Source: Streptomyces tubercidicus
Lineage (GTDB): Bacteria; Actinomycetota; Actinomycetes; Streptomycetales; Streptomycetaceae
Direction: 5' to 3'
NCBI RefSeq assembly: GCF_027497495.1
Contig: NZ_CP114205.1
Location: 6,138,001 to 6,202,000 of the forward strand
Length of the DNA: 64,000 bases
Shown: piece after piece, positions 15,237 to 24,064 of the stretch
Layout of the letters: the number at the start of each line of letters is the position of its first letter
Position numbering within the stretch: position 1 is the first letter of the stretch
Program-made: the position numbers and the translations under genes
Notes under the pieces: model-generated
The model's input: only the letters and a program-made list of their open reading frames with translations
What the model was told of the DNA's origin: nothing
Database searches by the model: none

Positions 15237-15391
15237 GCCGGCCCCATACCACCCGGAGATGTCCAGGTCGTGGGATCAGGGTCGACCGGATGTGAGACCT
15301 GCATCCCCTGGCGGATACCATCGGAGTACCGGAAGGGACCGCTTGTCCGGGTCACCGTCCACCGCCACCGCCCCCGAAGGAGGCCGCTCGC

Positions 15392-16201
15392 GTGAGTGTG
15401 CTCGACGAGATCATCGACGGCGTGCGTGCCGACCTCGCAGAGCGGCAGGCGCGCGTCAGCCTCGACGAGCTCAAGGAGCGGGCCCAGAAGGCGCGCCCCG
15501 CGAAGGACGGTGTCGCCGCGCTCAAGGGCGAGAGCGTCACGGTGATCTGCGAGGTCAAGCGCTCCAGCCCCTCCAAGGGCGCGCTCGCCGCGATCGCCGA
15601 CCCGGCCGGTCTGGCCGCCGACTACGAGGCGGGCGGCGCGGCCGTCATCTCCGTCCTCACCGAGCAGCGCAAGTTCGGCGGTTCGCTGGCCGACCTGGAG
15701 GCCGTCCGCGCCAAGGTCGACATCCCGGTGCTGCGCAAGGACTTCATCGTCACCGCCTACCAGCTGTGGGAGGCCCGTGCCTACGGCGCCGACCTGGCGC
15801 TGCTGATCGTCTCCGCGCTGGAGCAGGAGGCGCTGGTCTCGCTGATCGAGCGCGCCGAGTCGATCGGGCTGACGCCGCTGGTCGAGGTGCACGACGAGGA
15901 CGAGGTCGCCCGCGCGGTGGACGCCGGAGCCAAGATCATCGGGGTCAACGCCCGCAACCTGAAGACCCTTGAGGTCGACCGCGGCAACTTCGCCCGGGTC
16001 GCCCCCGAGATCCCCGACCACATCGTCAAGATCGCCGAGTCCGGGGTGCGCGGACCGCACGACCTGATCGCCTACGCCAACGACGGCGCGGACGCGGTGC
16101 TGGTCGGCGAGTCGCTGGTCACCGGCAAGGACCCCAAGACCGCCGTCTCCGACCTGGTCGCCGCGGGGTCCCACCCGGCGATCCGGCACGGCCGCTCCTG
16201 A
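15392..16201 (+). CDS. trpC: Indole-3-glycerol-phosphate synthase
   Basis: Closes the indole ring from CdRP, releasing CO2. 269 aa, a (beta/alpha)8 barrel. Catalytic segments: VICEVKRSSPSKG with the key Lys, AVISVLTEQRKFGG, PVLRKDFIVTAYQLWEARAYGAD in two halves (PVLRKDFIV, YQLWEARAYGAD), LVEVHDEDE, GVNARNLKTLEVD, and IAESGVRGPHD. GTG 15392 follows GAAGGAGG with good spacing. A 253-bp gap with repeats separates it from the upstream gene, so it may have its own promoter. Confidence 0.96.
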   Translation: MSVLDEIIDGVRADLAERQARVSLDELKERAQKARPAKDGVAALKGESVTVICEVKRSSPSKGALAAIADPAGLAADYEAGGAAVISVLTEQRKFGGSLADLEAVRAKVDIPVLRKDFIVTAYQLWEARAYGADLALLIVSALEQEALVSLIERAESIGLTPLVEVHDEDEVARAVDAGAKIIGVNARNLKTLEVDRGNFARVAPEIPDHIVKIAESGVRGPHDLIAYANDGADAVLVGESLVTGKDPKTAVSDLVAAGSHPAIRHGRS

Positions 16202-16223
16202 GCGCCCGGGACAGCACACCGAC

Positions 16224-16514
16224 ATGACCGCCACCGCCGCAGGCAGCCGCTGCCGGGTCCGGGTTACGCACCCGGGCCCGTCCGGGGTGCGCGCCGGGGC
16301 GGCGGCGGTCCGCGTCCCCGGCCCGGCGGTGCCCGTCCACGGCTTCCCGCCCGCCCCGCACCGCCCCGACCCGAAGCGCTCCGCGCTGCCGCCGTGGCAC
16401 CGGGGCTGCCGGGCGCCCGCACGGCGGGTCCACGGGCGCCGGGTCAGGTACCACATCGGCTCCGAGCCGGGACAGATCAACGGCATGCGATGGCAACCGG
16501 GGCCCGCGCGCTGA
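16224..16514 (+). CDS. trpM: Tryptophan biosynthesis modulator TrpM
   Basis: The C-terminal part reads RGCRAPARRVHGRRV, then RYHIGSEPGQINGMRWQPG. From memory this is the conserved core of TrpM, a small Streptomyces protein encoded between trpC and trpB and reported to modulate tryptophan synthesis and differentiation in S. coelicolor. The frame is 96 aa from ATG 16224, longer than the roughly 60-aa TrpM I recall; the first 50 residues are low-complexity and the true start may be further downstream. No ribosome binding site clearly decides. It is highly basic, fitting contact with nucleic acid or an acidic partner. Confidence 0.7.
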   Translation: MTATAAGSRCRVRVTHPGPSGVRAGAAAVRVPGPAVPVHGFPPAPHRPDPKRSALPPWHRGCRAPARRVHGRRVRYHIGSEPGQINGMRWQPGPAR

Positions 16515-16602
16515 CGCGTTGGCCCCGTACGGGCGCCGGGATGGTGGGGGGCGGGCAGGCGGTCGCCTGACGGCCTGCTCACCCCCCCACCCCCGAACCC
16601 AC

Positions 16603-16641
16603 CCCCCGCCCCCTCCCCCGAAGGGGGAGAGGGGGCGGGGG
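16603..16641. terminator. Very stable C/G hairpin between trpM and trpB
   Basis: A C-rich left arm and G-rich right arm form a stem of about 17 bp with a 2-base bulge and a GAA loop (16620-16622). It could terminate transcription after trpM or pause it before trpB; no U-tract follows. Confidence 0.55.
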
Positions 16642-16781
16642 CGGGGGAAGCGCCCCCGGCCGGGTCCGGCGCCCGCAGGGCGAGCGCCGCGGGAGAGTTC
16701 CGCGGCGCCGGTCGGCTCTCCGTACGAGCGCCTTGTGGGCTCTCCGCGGGACCGCCCCGTGCGGCCCTCTGCGCGAGCGCC

Positions 16782-16913
16782 CGTGGTGCTCGGCGGGTCC
16801 GCCCCGTGCGGCTTCGCGTCAGTGCCCCGTGGTGCTCGGCGGGTCCGCCCCGTGCGGCTTCGCGTCAGTGCCCCGTGGTGCTCGGCGGGTCCGCCCCGTG
16901 TGGCTTCGCGTCA
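16782..16913. repeat. Three tandem 46-bp repeats upstream of trpB
   Basis: Unit 1 is 16782-16827, unit 2 is 16828-16873 and unit 3 is 16874-16913, truncated by six bases. Each starts CGTGGTGCTCGGCGGGTCCG and continues CCCCGTGCGGCTTCGCGTCA, with one change in unit 3. A diverged copy precedes at about 16735-16780. The 46-bp period is not a multiple of three, so this is not coding. The whole 573-bp stretch 16515-17087 holds no supportable gene. Confidence 0.8.
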
Positions 16914-17053
16914 GCTCTCCGTGGGCTCTCGCGAGCGCCCAGGCGTCCCCGCGCGAGCGGCCCCACGGCGCCCCGTGGCGCCCGCAGCGGCCCACCCGCA
17001 CCACCCTCGCCCCCCACGCCCGAACCCCGCATACTTCCGACACAACCGGACCT

Positions 17054-17071
17054 CCGGGGCAGTTGCCCCGG
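17054..17071. promoter_or_regulatory. 18-bp palindrome just before the trpB ribosome binding site
   Basis: CCGGGGCA-GT-TGCCCCGG is a perfect inverted repeat ending three bases before the AGGAG that serves trpB. As DNA it could be an operator; as RNA it is an 8-bp hairpin with a minimal loop beside the ribosome binding site. Confidence 0.5.
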
Positions 17072-17087
17072 CCTAGGAGTGCGTCTG

Positions 17088-18370
<1,283 letters not shown>

Positions 18371-18374
<4 letters not shown>

Positions 18375-19189
18375 GCGGGAACATCAAGCTGTTGAGTGAC
18401 ACCCTCGCGGCCGCGAAGGCCGAGGGCCGGTCCGCGCTCATCGCCTACCTGCCGGCCGGGTTCCCGACCGTCGACGGGGGCATCGAGGCGGCCAAGGCCG
18501 TCTTCGACGGCGGCGCGGACGTGGTGGAGGTCGGGCTGCCGCACAGCGACCCCGTCCTGGACGGCCCCGTCATCCAGACCGCCGACGACATCGCGCTGCG
18601 CGGCGGGGTGAAGATCGCCGACGTCATGCGGACCGTGCGGGAGGCCCACGAGGCCACCGGCAAGCCCGTCCTCGTGATGACGTACTGGAATCCGATCGAC
18701 CGCTACGGCATCGAGCGCTTCACCGCCGAGCTCGCCGAGGCGGGCGGCGCGGGCTGCATCCTGCCCGACCTGCCGGTCCAGGAGTCCGCGACCTGGCGGG
18801 AGCACGCCGACAAGCACGGCCTCGCCACCGTCTTCGTCGTCGCCCCCAGCAGCAAGGACGCACGGCTCGCCGAGATCACCGCGGCCGGCTCCGGCTTTGT
18901 GTACGCCGCCTCGCTGATGGGCGTCACGGGCACCCGCGAGTCCGTCGGTGAGCAGGCGCAGGACCTGGTGCGGCGCACCCAGGCCACCACCGGGCTGCCG
19001 GTCTGTGTCGGCCTCGGGGTCTCCAACGCCGAACAGGCCGCCGAGGTGGCCCGGTTCGCGGACGGGGTGATCGTGGGCTCGGCGTTCGTCAAGCTGCTGC
19101 TGTCGGCGGACGGCGACCTGGCGGCCGGCCTCGCCGGGGTCCGTGCCCTGGCGGGCGAGCTGGCCGCGGGCGTGCGTACGCGTTCCTAG
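18371..19189 (+). CDS. trpA: Tryptophan synthase alpha chain
   Basis: Cleaves indole-3-glycerol phosphate to indole and glyceraldehyde 3-phosphate, channelling indole to TrpB. 272 aa. VVEVGLPHSDPVLDGPVIQ contains the catalytic Glu and the family SDP motif; LMTYWNPIDRYG, GCILPDLPVQE (second catalytic Asp region), VYAASLMGVTG, and VCVGLGVSNAEQA bind substrate and phosphate. The GTG overlaps the trpB stop (GTGA). It is the last gene of the trp operon and is followed by two hairpins. Confidence 0.97.
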
Positions 19190-19201
19190 GGGGCGCCGCG
19201 C

Positions 19202-19288
19202 GCGGCCGGGCGGCAGGGACGGAAGCCCGGCCGCTGTCCCTCGATAGGGCGAACATCGGTGCGGAGGGGTGCGACGGCACCCCTCCGC
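19202..19288. terminator. Double hairpin terminating the trp operon
   Basis: First stem: GCGGCCGGGC (19202-19211) with GCCCGGCCGC (19225-19234), 10 bp. Second stem: GCGGAGGGGTGC (19261-19272) with GCACCCCTCCGC (19277-19288), 12 bp, GACG loop and TTCGTT after it. The second ends 16 bases before the next start. Confidence 0.75.
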
Positions 19289-19304
19289 TTCGTTGTGCAG
19301 GGGC

Positions 19305-20261
19305 GTGAGCCAGAAGAATCATGAGGGAAAGAAATCCGCCCGCGAGCGACTCCAGGAAGAGCGGGCGAGGGAAAGGGCGCGGGCCCGGCGCGGCCGTCAG
19401 GCGATCGTCGCGGGGGCGGTGGTGGCGGTGCTGGCGGTGGCGGGCGGTATCGCCGTCTGGGCGTCGTCGTCCTCCGAGAAACCCGCCGCCAACGACAACG
19501 AGGTCGCCGTCCCCAAGAAGGCCAGCGACGGCGCCCGGCCCGCCGTCCCGGTCGGCGCGGCCGGCGCCCCGTCCACACTCACGGTGTGGGAGGACTTCCG
19601 CTGCCCCGCCTGCCGGCAGTTCGAGACCGCCTTCCGCCCGGTCATCCATGAGCTGGAGGATTCCGGCCGGCTCAAGAGCGAGTACCACCTCGTGACCATC
19701 ATCGACGGCAACGCCGGCGGCCAGGGATCCCGTAACGCCGCCAATGCCGCCCTGTGCGCGCAGGACGCCGGGAAGTTCCGCGCGTACCACGACGTCCTCT
19801 ACTCCCATCAGCCGCCCGAGCCGCAGGACAAGTTCGCCGACAAGCAGTACCTCCTCCAACTGGCCGGGAAGGTCAAGGGGTTGGTGACCCCCGCCTTCAC
19901 CAAGTGCGTCAACGACGGCAGGTACAACCGCTTCGTGGAGAAGTCCAACGACTCCTTCGCCGGTTCCGGATACCGCGGCACCCCGACCGTCCTGCTCAAC
20001 GGCAAGGACCTCTCGAAGGAGAAGGGCGGGCAGTTCGGCCCCGCGGACCTCAAGAAGATGGTGCTGGACGCCGACAAGGCCAAACAGCCGGGGAAGAAGA
20101 GCGCCCCACCGCAGGGGCAGCAGAGCGCCGCACCGCATACGGGCGCCTCGCCCCAGGGCAGGCACGCAGGGAGGAGCGCCGCGCCCCCGGCGGAGCTGAA
20201 CGGCGGGAGCGCCGCACCCCGTGCGGGCCTGAACGGCGGGAGCGCCGTGCCCCACCCCTAA
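19305..20261 (+). CDS. Membrane-anchored DsbA-like thioredoxin-fold protein
   Basis: 318 aa. A basic N-terminus (KNHEGKKSARERLQEERARE) precedes one membrane helix (VAGAVVAVLAVAGGIAVWAS), so the rest should be extracytoplasmic. The thioredoxin-fold domain has VWEDFRCPACRQFE with the active-site CPAC and the cis-Pro loop YRGTPTVLLNGKDL; two more cysteines (ALCAQDAG, FTKCVND) lie between. This is the DsbA/FrnE-like group used for thiol oxidation outside the cell. The C-terminal 50 residues are Pro/Gly/Ala-rich with a repeated LNGGSA element. GTG 19305 opens the conserved VSQKNHEGKK; upstream ATG 19269 overlaps the terminator. Confidence 0.85.
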   Translation: MSQKNHEGKKSARERLQEERARERARARRGRQAIVAGAVVAVLAVAGGIAVWASSSSEKPAANDNEVAVPKKASDGARPAVPVGAAGAPSTLTVWEDFRCPACRQFETAFRPVIHELEDSGRLKSEYHLVTIIDGNAGGQGSRNAANAALCAQDAGKFRAYHDVLYSHQPPEPQDKFADKQYLLQLAGKVKGLVTPAFTKCVNDGRYNRFVEKSNDSFAGSGYRGTPTVLLNGKDLSKEKGGQFGPADLKKMVLDADKAKQPGKKSAPPQGQQSAAPHTGASPQGRHAGRSAAPPAELNGGSAAPRAGLNGGSAVPHP

Positions 20262-20388
20262 CGGGGCCCACCGGCGCCGCGGCCCCTGCGGACACGCAGC
20301 GTCACAGCGCGAGGGCGGGGTCGTTACGCAGCCGTAGCCGGGCCGGGTTGCCGCCGACCCGGCCCGGCGCGGTAGCGTCGTCCCTGCC

Positions 20389-21480
20389 ATGGACCTCGCA
20401 TTCATTCCCAGCCCGTCGGTCGGCGTCGTACATCTCGGCCCGATCCCGCTGCGCGGCTACGCGTTCTGCATCATCATCGGCGTCTTCGTCGGCGTCTGGC
20501 TCGGCAACAAGCGCTGGGTGCAGCGCGGCGGCCGTTCCGGAACCGTCGCGGACATCGCCGTATGGGCCGTCCCCTTCGGGCTGGTCGGCGGCCGCCTCTA
20601 CCACGTCATCACGACGTACGAGCCGTACTTCGGCCCGAACGGCCACCCGCTCGACGCCTTCAAGGTGTGGGAGGGCGGCCTCGGCATCTGGGGCGCGGTG
20701 GCGCTCGGCGCGGTCGGCGCCTGGATCGGCTGCCGCAGGCGCGGTATCCCGCTGCCCGCGTACGCCGATGCGCTGGCGCCCGGTCTGGCCCTCGGGCAGG
20801 CGATCGGCCGCTGGGGCAACTGGTTCAACCAGGAGCTGTACGGCAAGCCGACCGATGTGCCGTGGGCGCTGAAGATCAGCTCCGACCCGGCCATCGGCCG
20901 CGTCGGCGGCACCTACCACCCGACCTTCCTCTACGAGTGCCTGTGGTGCATCGGCGTCGCGGCGCTGGTGATCTGGGCCGACAAGCGCTTCAAGCTCGGC
21001 CACGGGCGGGCCTTCGCCCTGTATGTCGCCGCCTACTGCGCGGGCCGCGCCTGGATCGAGTACATGCGGGTCGACGAGGCGCACCACATCCTGGGCCTGC
21101 GGCTGAACGTCTGGACCGCGCTGATCGTGTTCGTGCTGGCCGTCGCCTACTTCGTGATCTCCGCGAAGAGGTCACCCGGCCGGGAAGCGGTCGTCGAACC
21201 GGGGGCGCAGGCCGAGGAGGGCGTCGAAGGCGATGCCGCCGAGGGCGGTACGGATGGCGACGGTGCCGAGGGCAAGCTCTCGGTCGAGAAGACGGCAGCG
21301 AAGACGGCAGCCAAGACGGCGGCGAAGGCGACGGCCGACGACGCTGCGGCGGAGTCCGGAGCCGACGCGGCCGGGGAGTCCGCGCAGGACGAGCCCGGCG
21401 ACCAGAAGCCCGAGGACGCGGCGGATGAGCCCGCCGCCGATGCCAAGGCCGCCGGCAGCGGCAGCACCAAGAAGTCCTGA
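20389..21480 (+). CDS. lgt: Prolipoprotein diacylglyceryl transferase
   Basis: Adds diacylglycerol to the lipobox cysteine of prelipoproteins in the cell membrane. 363 aa, multi-pass. Key motifs: PLRGYAFCIIIGVF, VGGRLYHVIT, WEGGLGIWGAVALG, the signature GQAIGRWGNWFNQELYG, and YHPTFLYECLW. The last 90 residues are an acidic Ala/Glu/Asp extension with repeated KTAAKTAAKTAAKA stretches, common in actinomycete Lgt and presumably cytosolic. It follows the DsbA-like gene on the same strand after 127 bp. Confidence 0.95.
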   Translation: MDLAFIPSPSVGVVHLGPIPLRGYAFCIIIGVFVGVWLGNKRWVQRGGRSGTVADIAVWAVPFGLVGGRLYHVITTYEPYFGPNGHPLDAFKVWEGGLGIWGAVALGAVGAWIGCRRRGIPLPAYADALAPGLALGQAIGRWGNWFNQELYGKPTDVPWALKISSDPAIGRVGGTYHPTFLYECLWCIGVAALVIWADKRFKLGHGRAFALYVAAYCAGRAWIEYMRVDEAHHILGLRLNVWTALIVFVLAVAYFVISAKRSPGREAVVEPGAQAEEGVEGDAAEGGTDGDGAEGKLSVEKTAAKTAAKTAAKATADDAAAESGADAAGESAQDEPGDQKPEDAADEPAADAKAAGSGSTKKS

Positions 21481-21500
21481 CGCGGCACCAGCCGCGCACG

Positions 21501-21534
21501 CGCCGGGCGGACCCGAGAAGGGGTCCGCCCGGCG
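21501..21534. terminator. Bidirectional terminator between lgt and the citE-like gene
   Basis: CGCCGGGCGGACCC (21501-21514) pairs perfectly with GGGTCCGCCCGGCG (21521-21534), a 14-bp stem with a 6-base loop, followed by CTTT. It lies between converging genes. Confidence 0.85.
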
Positions 21535-21638
21535 CTTTGCTGTCCCGCCCCGGTGGCACGGGGCCTTCCGCAGATCCGGCAGCCTGCCATCCCGCAGCCG
21601 CGGTGATCCGGCAGCCCGCCACCCCGCCCTCCCCACGC

Positions 21639-22766
21639 TCAGCGCCTGCGCCCCGCCAGGTCCAGTACCCGCTGGGCCGCCGCGACCACCGCCGCGTCCA
21701 CGAACCGGCCGTCCGGCAGCGCCAGTGCACCGCCCTCCGCCGTGGCGGCCCGCACGATCTCCTGTGCTGCCGCGACCTCCTCCGCCGACGGGAGGTAGGC
21801 CGCCTCGATGACCGGGAGCTGGCGGGGGTGGATCGCCGCCCGGCCCAGGAATCCCAGCGCCCGGCCCCGGGCGCAGGACCGGGCCAGCCCGTCGAGGTCG
21901 TGGACGTCCGGGTGGACCGACTGTGGCGGCGGGGCCAGACCGGCCGCGCGGGCGGCGACCACGGCCCGGCTGCGCGGCCACGCCAGCCCCGCATCGTCCC
22001 GTACCCCCAGCTCCCCGCACAGATCCGCCTCGCCGAGCGCGATTCCGCGCAGCGCCGGATGCGCGGTGGCGATGGCGAAGGCGTGCTCGATGCCCAGCGC
22101 GGATTCCAGCAGTGCGTACAGGGCCGGGGTGGCGGGCAGGGCGCTCGCGGCGGGCGGGGCCGCGGGGGCGAGGGTGGCAGAGTCGAGGGTGGCGGTGGTG
22201 CCGGGGGACGCGCTGACGGGAGGCGTGCGGACGGGGGGTGTGCGCACGGGGGCGGGGTGGTCCGCGAGAGTCCGCCCGGCCGGTGGCACAGGGCCTTCCG
22301 CGGCGTACGGGAGGTGCTCGGGGACCGGCCCCGCGGCGTACGGGAGGTGCTCCGGGACCGGCTCCGCGACGTACGCGACGTGCTCCGGGACCGGCTCCGC
22401 GGCCGCGGTCGCCCAGCCCGCGGCGCGGTGGACGTCGGCCGGGCCCTGCACCTTGGGCAGCCGGAGGCCGGCCAGGCCCGGCAGGGGGGCCAGGGTGCGG
22501 ATCTCGTGCTCGGCGAGGGGGCCGTCCAGCGCGTTGACGCGGACATGGACCGGCACCGGCACCGGGTCGCTCAGCAGCTCGGCGGTGGCCCGCAGTGCGT
22601 GGTCCTTGCGGTCCGGGGCGACCGCGTCCTCCAGGTCGATCACGACGACATCGGCCCCGCAGCGGAGCGCCTTGGCGACCACCTCCGGGCGGTCTCCGGG
22701 AACATAGAGCCAGGTCAGCGGGGTGGGAGCAGGGGGCTCGCGGGGGGCCTGCGGGGTCGGCCTCAC
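21639..22766 (-). CDS. CitE-like CoA ester lyase (HpcH/HpaI family) with low-complexity insertion
   Basis: 375 aa of the CitE/HpcH family, Mg-dependent lyases of malyl-, citramalyl- or citryl-thioesters. N-terminal TWLYVPGDRPEVVAKAL and ADVVVIDLEDAVAP, then HVRVNALDGP, LRLPKVQGP; C-terminal YALLESALGIEHAFAIA, GEADLCGELGV, and GRAAIHPRQLPVIEAAY. About 80 residues between the LPKVQGP and YALLES strands are Pro/Ala-rich and include three 11-residue repeats. That region is much shorter in the family members I know. It is the last gene of the six-gene operon, and its start overlaps the caiB-like stop. The substrate is unknown. Confidence 0.85.
   Translation of the reverse strand: MRPTPQAPREPPAPTPLTWLYVPGDRPEVVAKALRCGADVVVIDLEDAVAPDRKDHALRATAELLSDPVPVPVHVRVNALDGPLAEHEIRTLAPLPGLAGLRLPKVQGPADVHRAAGWATAAAEPVPEHVAYVAEPVPEHLPYAAGPVPEHLPYAAEGPVPPAGRTLADHPAPVRTPPVRTPPVSASPGTTATLDSATLAPAAPPAASALPATPALYALLESALGIEHAFAIATAHPALRGIALGEADLCGELGVRDDAGLAWPRSRAVVAARAAGLAPPPQSVHPDVHDLDGLARSCARGRALGFLGRAAIHPRQLPVIEAAYLPSAEEVAAAQEIVRAATAEGGALALPDGRFVDAAVVAAAQRVLDLAGRRR
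22299..22397 (-). repeat. Three tandem 33-bp repeats inside the citE-like gene
   Basis: Units 22299-22331, 22332-22364 and 22365-22397, in frame, encode copies of EPVPEHLPYAA with minor changes, seen in sequence as EPVPEHVAYVA, EPVPEHLPYAA and GPVPEHLPYAA. They lie in the low-complexity insertion. Confidence 0.85.
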
Positions 22767-24064
22767 AGGGCGCCCGCCGTGCGCAGACCGTCGATCTCCG
22801 CCTCGGTCAGCCCGAGTGCGGCCAGCAGCTCGTCCGTGTCCGCGCCGTGCGGGCGGCCCGCCCAGCGGATGGCGCCCGGCGTCTCGGAGAGCCGGAAGAG
22901 GACGTTCTGCATCCGGACCGTGCCGAGTTCGTCGTCCGGGACCTCGGTGATCGAGCCCAGCGCCGCGTACTGCGGGTCCGTCATCACCTCGCGGACGTCG
23001 TAGATGGGCGCCACGGCCGCCTCGGCCTTCTCGAAGGCGGCCAGCACCTCGGCCCGGTCGTGCCGGGCGATCCAGTCACCGACCGCGGCATCCAGCTCAT
23101 CGGCGTGCCGGGCCCGTCCTTCGCCGGTCGCGAACCAGGGCTCGTCGATCACCTCGGGCCGGCCGACCAGCCGCATCACCCGCTCGGCGACCGACTCGGC
23201 CGAGGTGGAGACCGCCACCCAGGAACCGTCCGCGGTGCGGTAGGTGTTGCGCGGGGCGACGTTCGCGGAGCGGTTGCCGGTCCGCGGCTGGACATGGCCG
23301 AGCTGGTCGTACCAGAGCGGCTGCGGTCCCAGGGCCGTCAGGATCGGTTCGATCAGCGACAGATCGATGACCTGGCCGCGGCCGGTGGTCTCCCGTCCGC
23401 GCAGCGCGGCCATGACGGCGTACGACGTGGTCAGCGCGGCGATCGCGTCGGCGAGACCGAACGGCGGCAGGGTCGGCGGCCCGTCCGGTTCCCCGGTGAT
23501 CGCGGCGAAACCGCTCATCGCCTCGGCGAGGGTGCCGAAGCCGGGGCGCCGGGCGTACGGGCCGAACTGCCCGAAGCCGGTGACCCGGGCCAGCACCAGG
23601 CGCGGGTTGACGGCGGACAGCTCGTCCCAGCCCAGGCCCCAGCGCTCCAGGGTCCCGGGCCGGAAGTTCTCGACGATGACATCCGCCCCGGCGGCGAGCC
23701 GCAGCAGGACGTCCCGGCCGCCCGGGTGGGACAGATCGAGCGTCATGGTCCGCTTGTTGCGGCCCAGCAGCTTCCACCACAGGCCGATGCCGTCCTTGGC
23801 GGGGCCGTGGCCGCGCGACGGGTCGGGCCGGTGCGGATGCTCGATCTTGATCACCTCGGCGCCGAAGTCCCCCAGCAGGGTGGCGGCGAGCGGACCGGCG
23901 AACAGCGTGGCGAGGTCGAGCACCCGCAGCCCGGTGAGCGGACCGGAGGCGGGGGGCCCGGCAGCGGTGGTGTCCTCGGCGGCGGGGCGGGGCGGCCCGG
24001 AGAGGGACGGACCGGAGAGAGACGGACCGGAGAGGGACGCATCGGAGAGGGACGGATCGGTCAT
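22763..24064 (-). CDS. CaiB/BaiF-type (class III) CoA transferase
   Basis: 433 aa, formyl-CoA transferase/CaiB family; moves CoA between carboxylic acids. Signatures: LRVLDLATLFAGPLAATLLG, GAEVIKIEHPHRPDPSRGHG, GRNKRTMTLDLSHPGG, ADVIVENFRPGTLERWGLG, RVTGFGQFGPYARRPGFG, and FGLADAIAALTTSYAVMAAL. The N-terminus has a short repeated SLSGP element (three copies) before the fold starts near residue 30. ATG 24064 overlaps the upstream gene's stop. CaiB plus CitE resembles two of the three steps of itaconate degradation, but no MaoC-type hydratase is present, so the substrate is open. Confidence 0.88.
   Translation of the reverse strand: MTDPSLSDASLSGPSLSGPSLSGPPRPAAEDTTAAGPPASGPLTGLRVLDLATLFAGPLAATLLGDFGAEVIKIEHPHRPDPSRGHGPAKDGIGLWWKLLGRNKRTMTLDLSHPGGRDVLLRLAAGADVIVENFRPGTLERWGLGWDELSAVNPRLVLARVTGFGQFGPYARRPGFGTLAEAMSGFAAITGEPDGPPTLPPFGLADAIAALTTSYAVMAALRGRETTGRGQVIDLSLIEPILTALGPQPLWYDQLGHVQPRTGNRSANVAPRNTYRTADGSWVAVSTSAESVAERVMRLVGRPEVIDEPWFATGEGRARHADELDAAVGDWIARHDRAEVLAAFEKAEAAVAPIYDVREVMTDPQYAALGSITEVPDDELGTVRMQNVLFRLSETPGAIRWAGRPHGADTDELLAALGLTEAEIDGLRTAGAL

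Noticed and set aside
15139..15391. C-terminal extension of the DUF2752 protein through the 24-bp repeats
   Set aside because: The gene stops at 15136-15138 in a different frame; the repeats would require a frameshift with no support.
16782..16913. Possible CRISPR array
   Set aside because: Units are directly adjacent without spacers and there are only three; no cas genes are present.
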